The translations under genes and the position numbers were made by a program. Positions 63,607-64,000 of a DNA stretch of 64,000 bases are shown one piece after another. This DNA comes from Ifrita kowaldi (taxonomy: Eukaryota > Chordata > Aves > Passeriformes > Cinclosomatidae), in assembly GCA_013398055.1 (NCBI GenBank), contig VZRS01015031.1, positions 564,750-628,749 on the forward strand, read 5' to 3'. How positions within the stretch are numbered: the first letter of the stretch is position 1; each line of letters opens with the position of its first letter. The notes under the pieces are model-generated. The model saw nothing but the letters and a program-made list of their open reading frames with translations. It did no database searches and had not been told where the DNA came from.

Positions 63607-64000
63607 GTAAGCGGGGACTGGCGCGGGCGCTTCCCACCGTGGCAAGCGCGGCCGCCTCGCATCCTGCGGAAAAGGGGAAGGCCCTCGTGTAGGTGCGTGT
63701 GATCGGGGCGATTACTTTAAAAAACAAACAAACAAACAACAACAACAAAAACCAAACAAGAAAAAGTTTTAGAACACATTTATCTGTCTCTGAAATTGAT
63801 CCAGCTCTGAGAGGGATTTGGCCCATGGGCTCCCGGTGCCCTGCCCAGCTTGTGCTGTCCCCGCATCACTGGAGCGGCTCAGGCCGAGGTGTTCCAGCTA
63901 GCGCTCCGGGCATCGGGTGCATTTTGGGGTACAAAAATGCAGCGAGGTTGGACGTCAGGGGTTCCCTGACTCGGGAAAGAGTCATGATCCTTCACCTGAA
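63607..64000 (+). other. Start of TNFSF11 intron 1
   Basis: The intron opens with GTAAGC. It stays GC-rich for about 60 bases and then contains an A-rich (CAAA)n/(CAA)n tract at about 63718-63768. The remainder to the window edge shows no exon that I recognise. A 6 bp inverted repeat (TGACTC ... GAGTCA) lies at 63967-63984. Confidence 0.75.

Larger units (their letters stand above)
63270..63660 (+). promoter_or_regulatory. CpG island around TNFSF11 exon 1 (probable promoter/5' UTR region)
   Basis: Base composition changes sharply from AT-rich upstream DNA to a GC-rich block dense in CG dinucleotides, for example around 63357-63457 and 63478-63660. It spans the probable 5' UTR, the first coding exon and the start of intron 1. 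I could not place a transcription start site or a convincing TATA box, so the call rests on composition and position only. The 20-N gap interrupts the island. Confidence 0.6.

Noticed and set aside
63032..63826. 264-codon - strand frame and the long + strand frames at 63053-63610 and 63117-63692
   Set aside because: They run through the N gap and the CpG island, where stop codons are rare. The + strand frame that matches RANKL is a different one, beginning at 63478.

Overview
This window looks like avian nuclear DNA that is almost entirely non-coding. The avian evidence is: several 3' fragments of CR1 LINEs ending in the ATTCTATGA-type octamer tail; one avian ERVL-type solo LTR; a (CCCTTT)n hexamer array; and, at the right end, an exon encoding the signal-anchor segment of TNFSF11 (RANKL). 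It is a draft assembly with runs of N at 18744-18782, 39105-39120 and 63458-63477, plus single Ns at 21816 and 32375. I recognise no other protein-coding exon, tRNA, rRNA or known ncRNA.

Layout. 1-10 kb is unique AT-rich sequence holding two diverged, same-orientation copies of a roughly 470 bp non-coding segment (about 3495-3970 and 9100-9590). At 10.2-11.7 kb a + strand CR1 is interrupted by a - strand CR1. 11.7-19.8 kb is unique sequence. At 19.86-23.67 kb an ERVL-type solo LTR and its 3' flank lie in a 1851 bp block that is repeated immediately, with a single N at the joint; this is most likely a false assembly duplication. 23.7-60 kb is a long gene-free stretch with small CR1 tails (38.4, 43.3, 53.9 and 56.4 kb), a long (CCCTTT)n tract (32.3 kb) and a few short tandem duplications. 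About 60.6-61.3 kb carries a decayed Penelope-like reverse transcriptase relic on the - strand. From about 63.27 kb a GC- and CpG-rich island surrounds TNFSF11 exon 1, whose coding part ends at a consensus splice donor at 63606/63607. Intron 1 runs to the window edge.

Functionally the window is the 5' upstream territory plus first exon of TNFSF11, the osteoclast-differentiation cytokine. In mammals this kind of upstream desert, towards AKAP11, carries the distal RANKL enhancers. By analogy some unique sequence here may be regulatory, but that is inference, not something read from the bases. The best leads are the paired non-coding segments at 3.5 and 9.1 kb, the perfect duplication around the N at 21816, the missing TNFSF11 start codon in the 63458 gap, and the Penelope-like relic about 2-3 kb upstream of the promoter.
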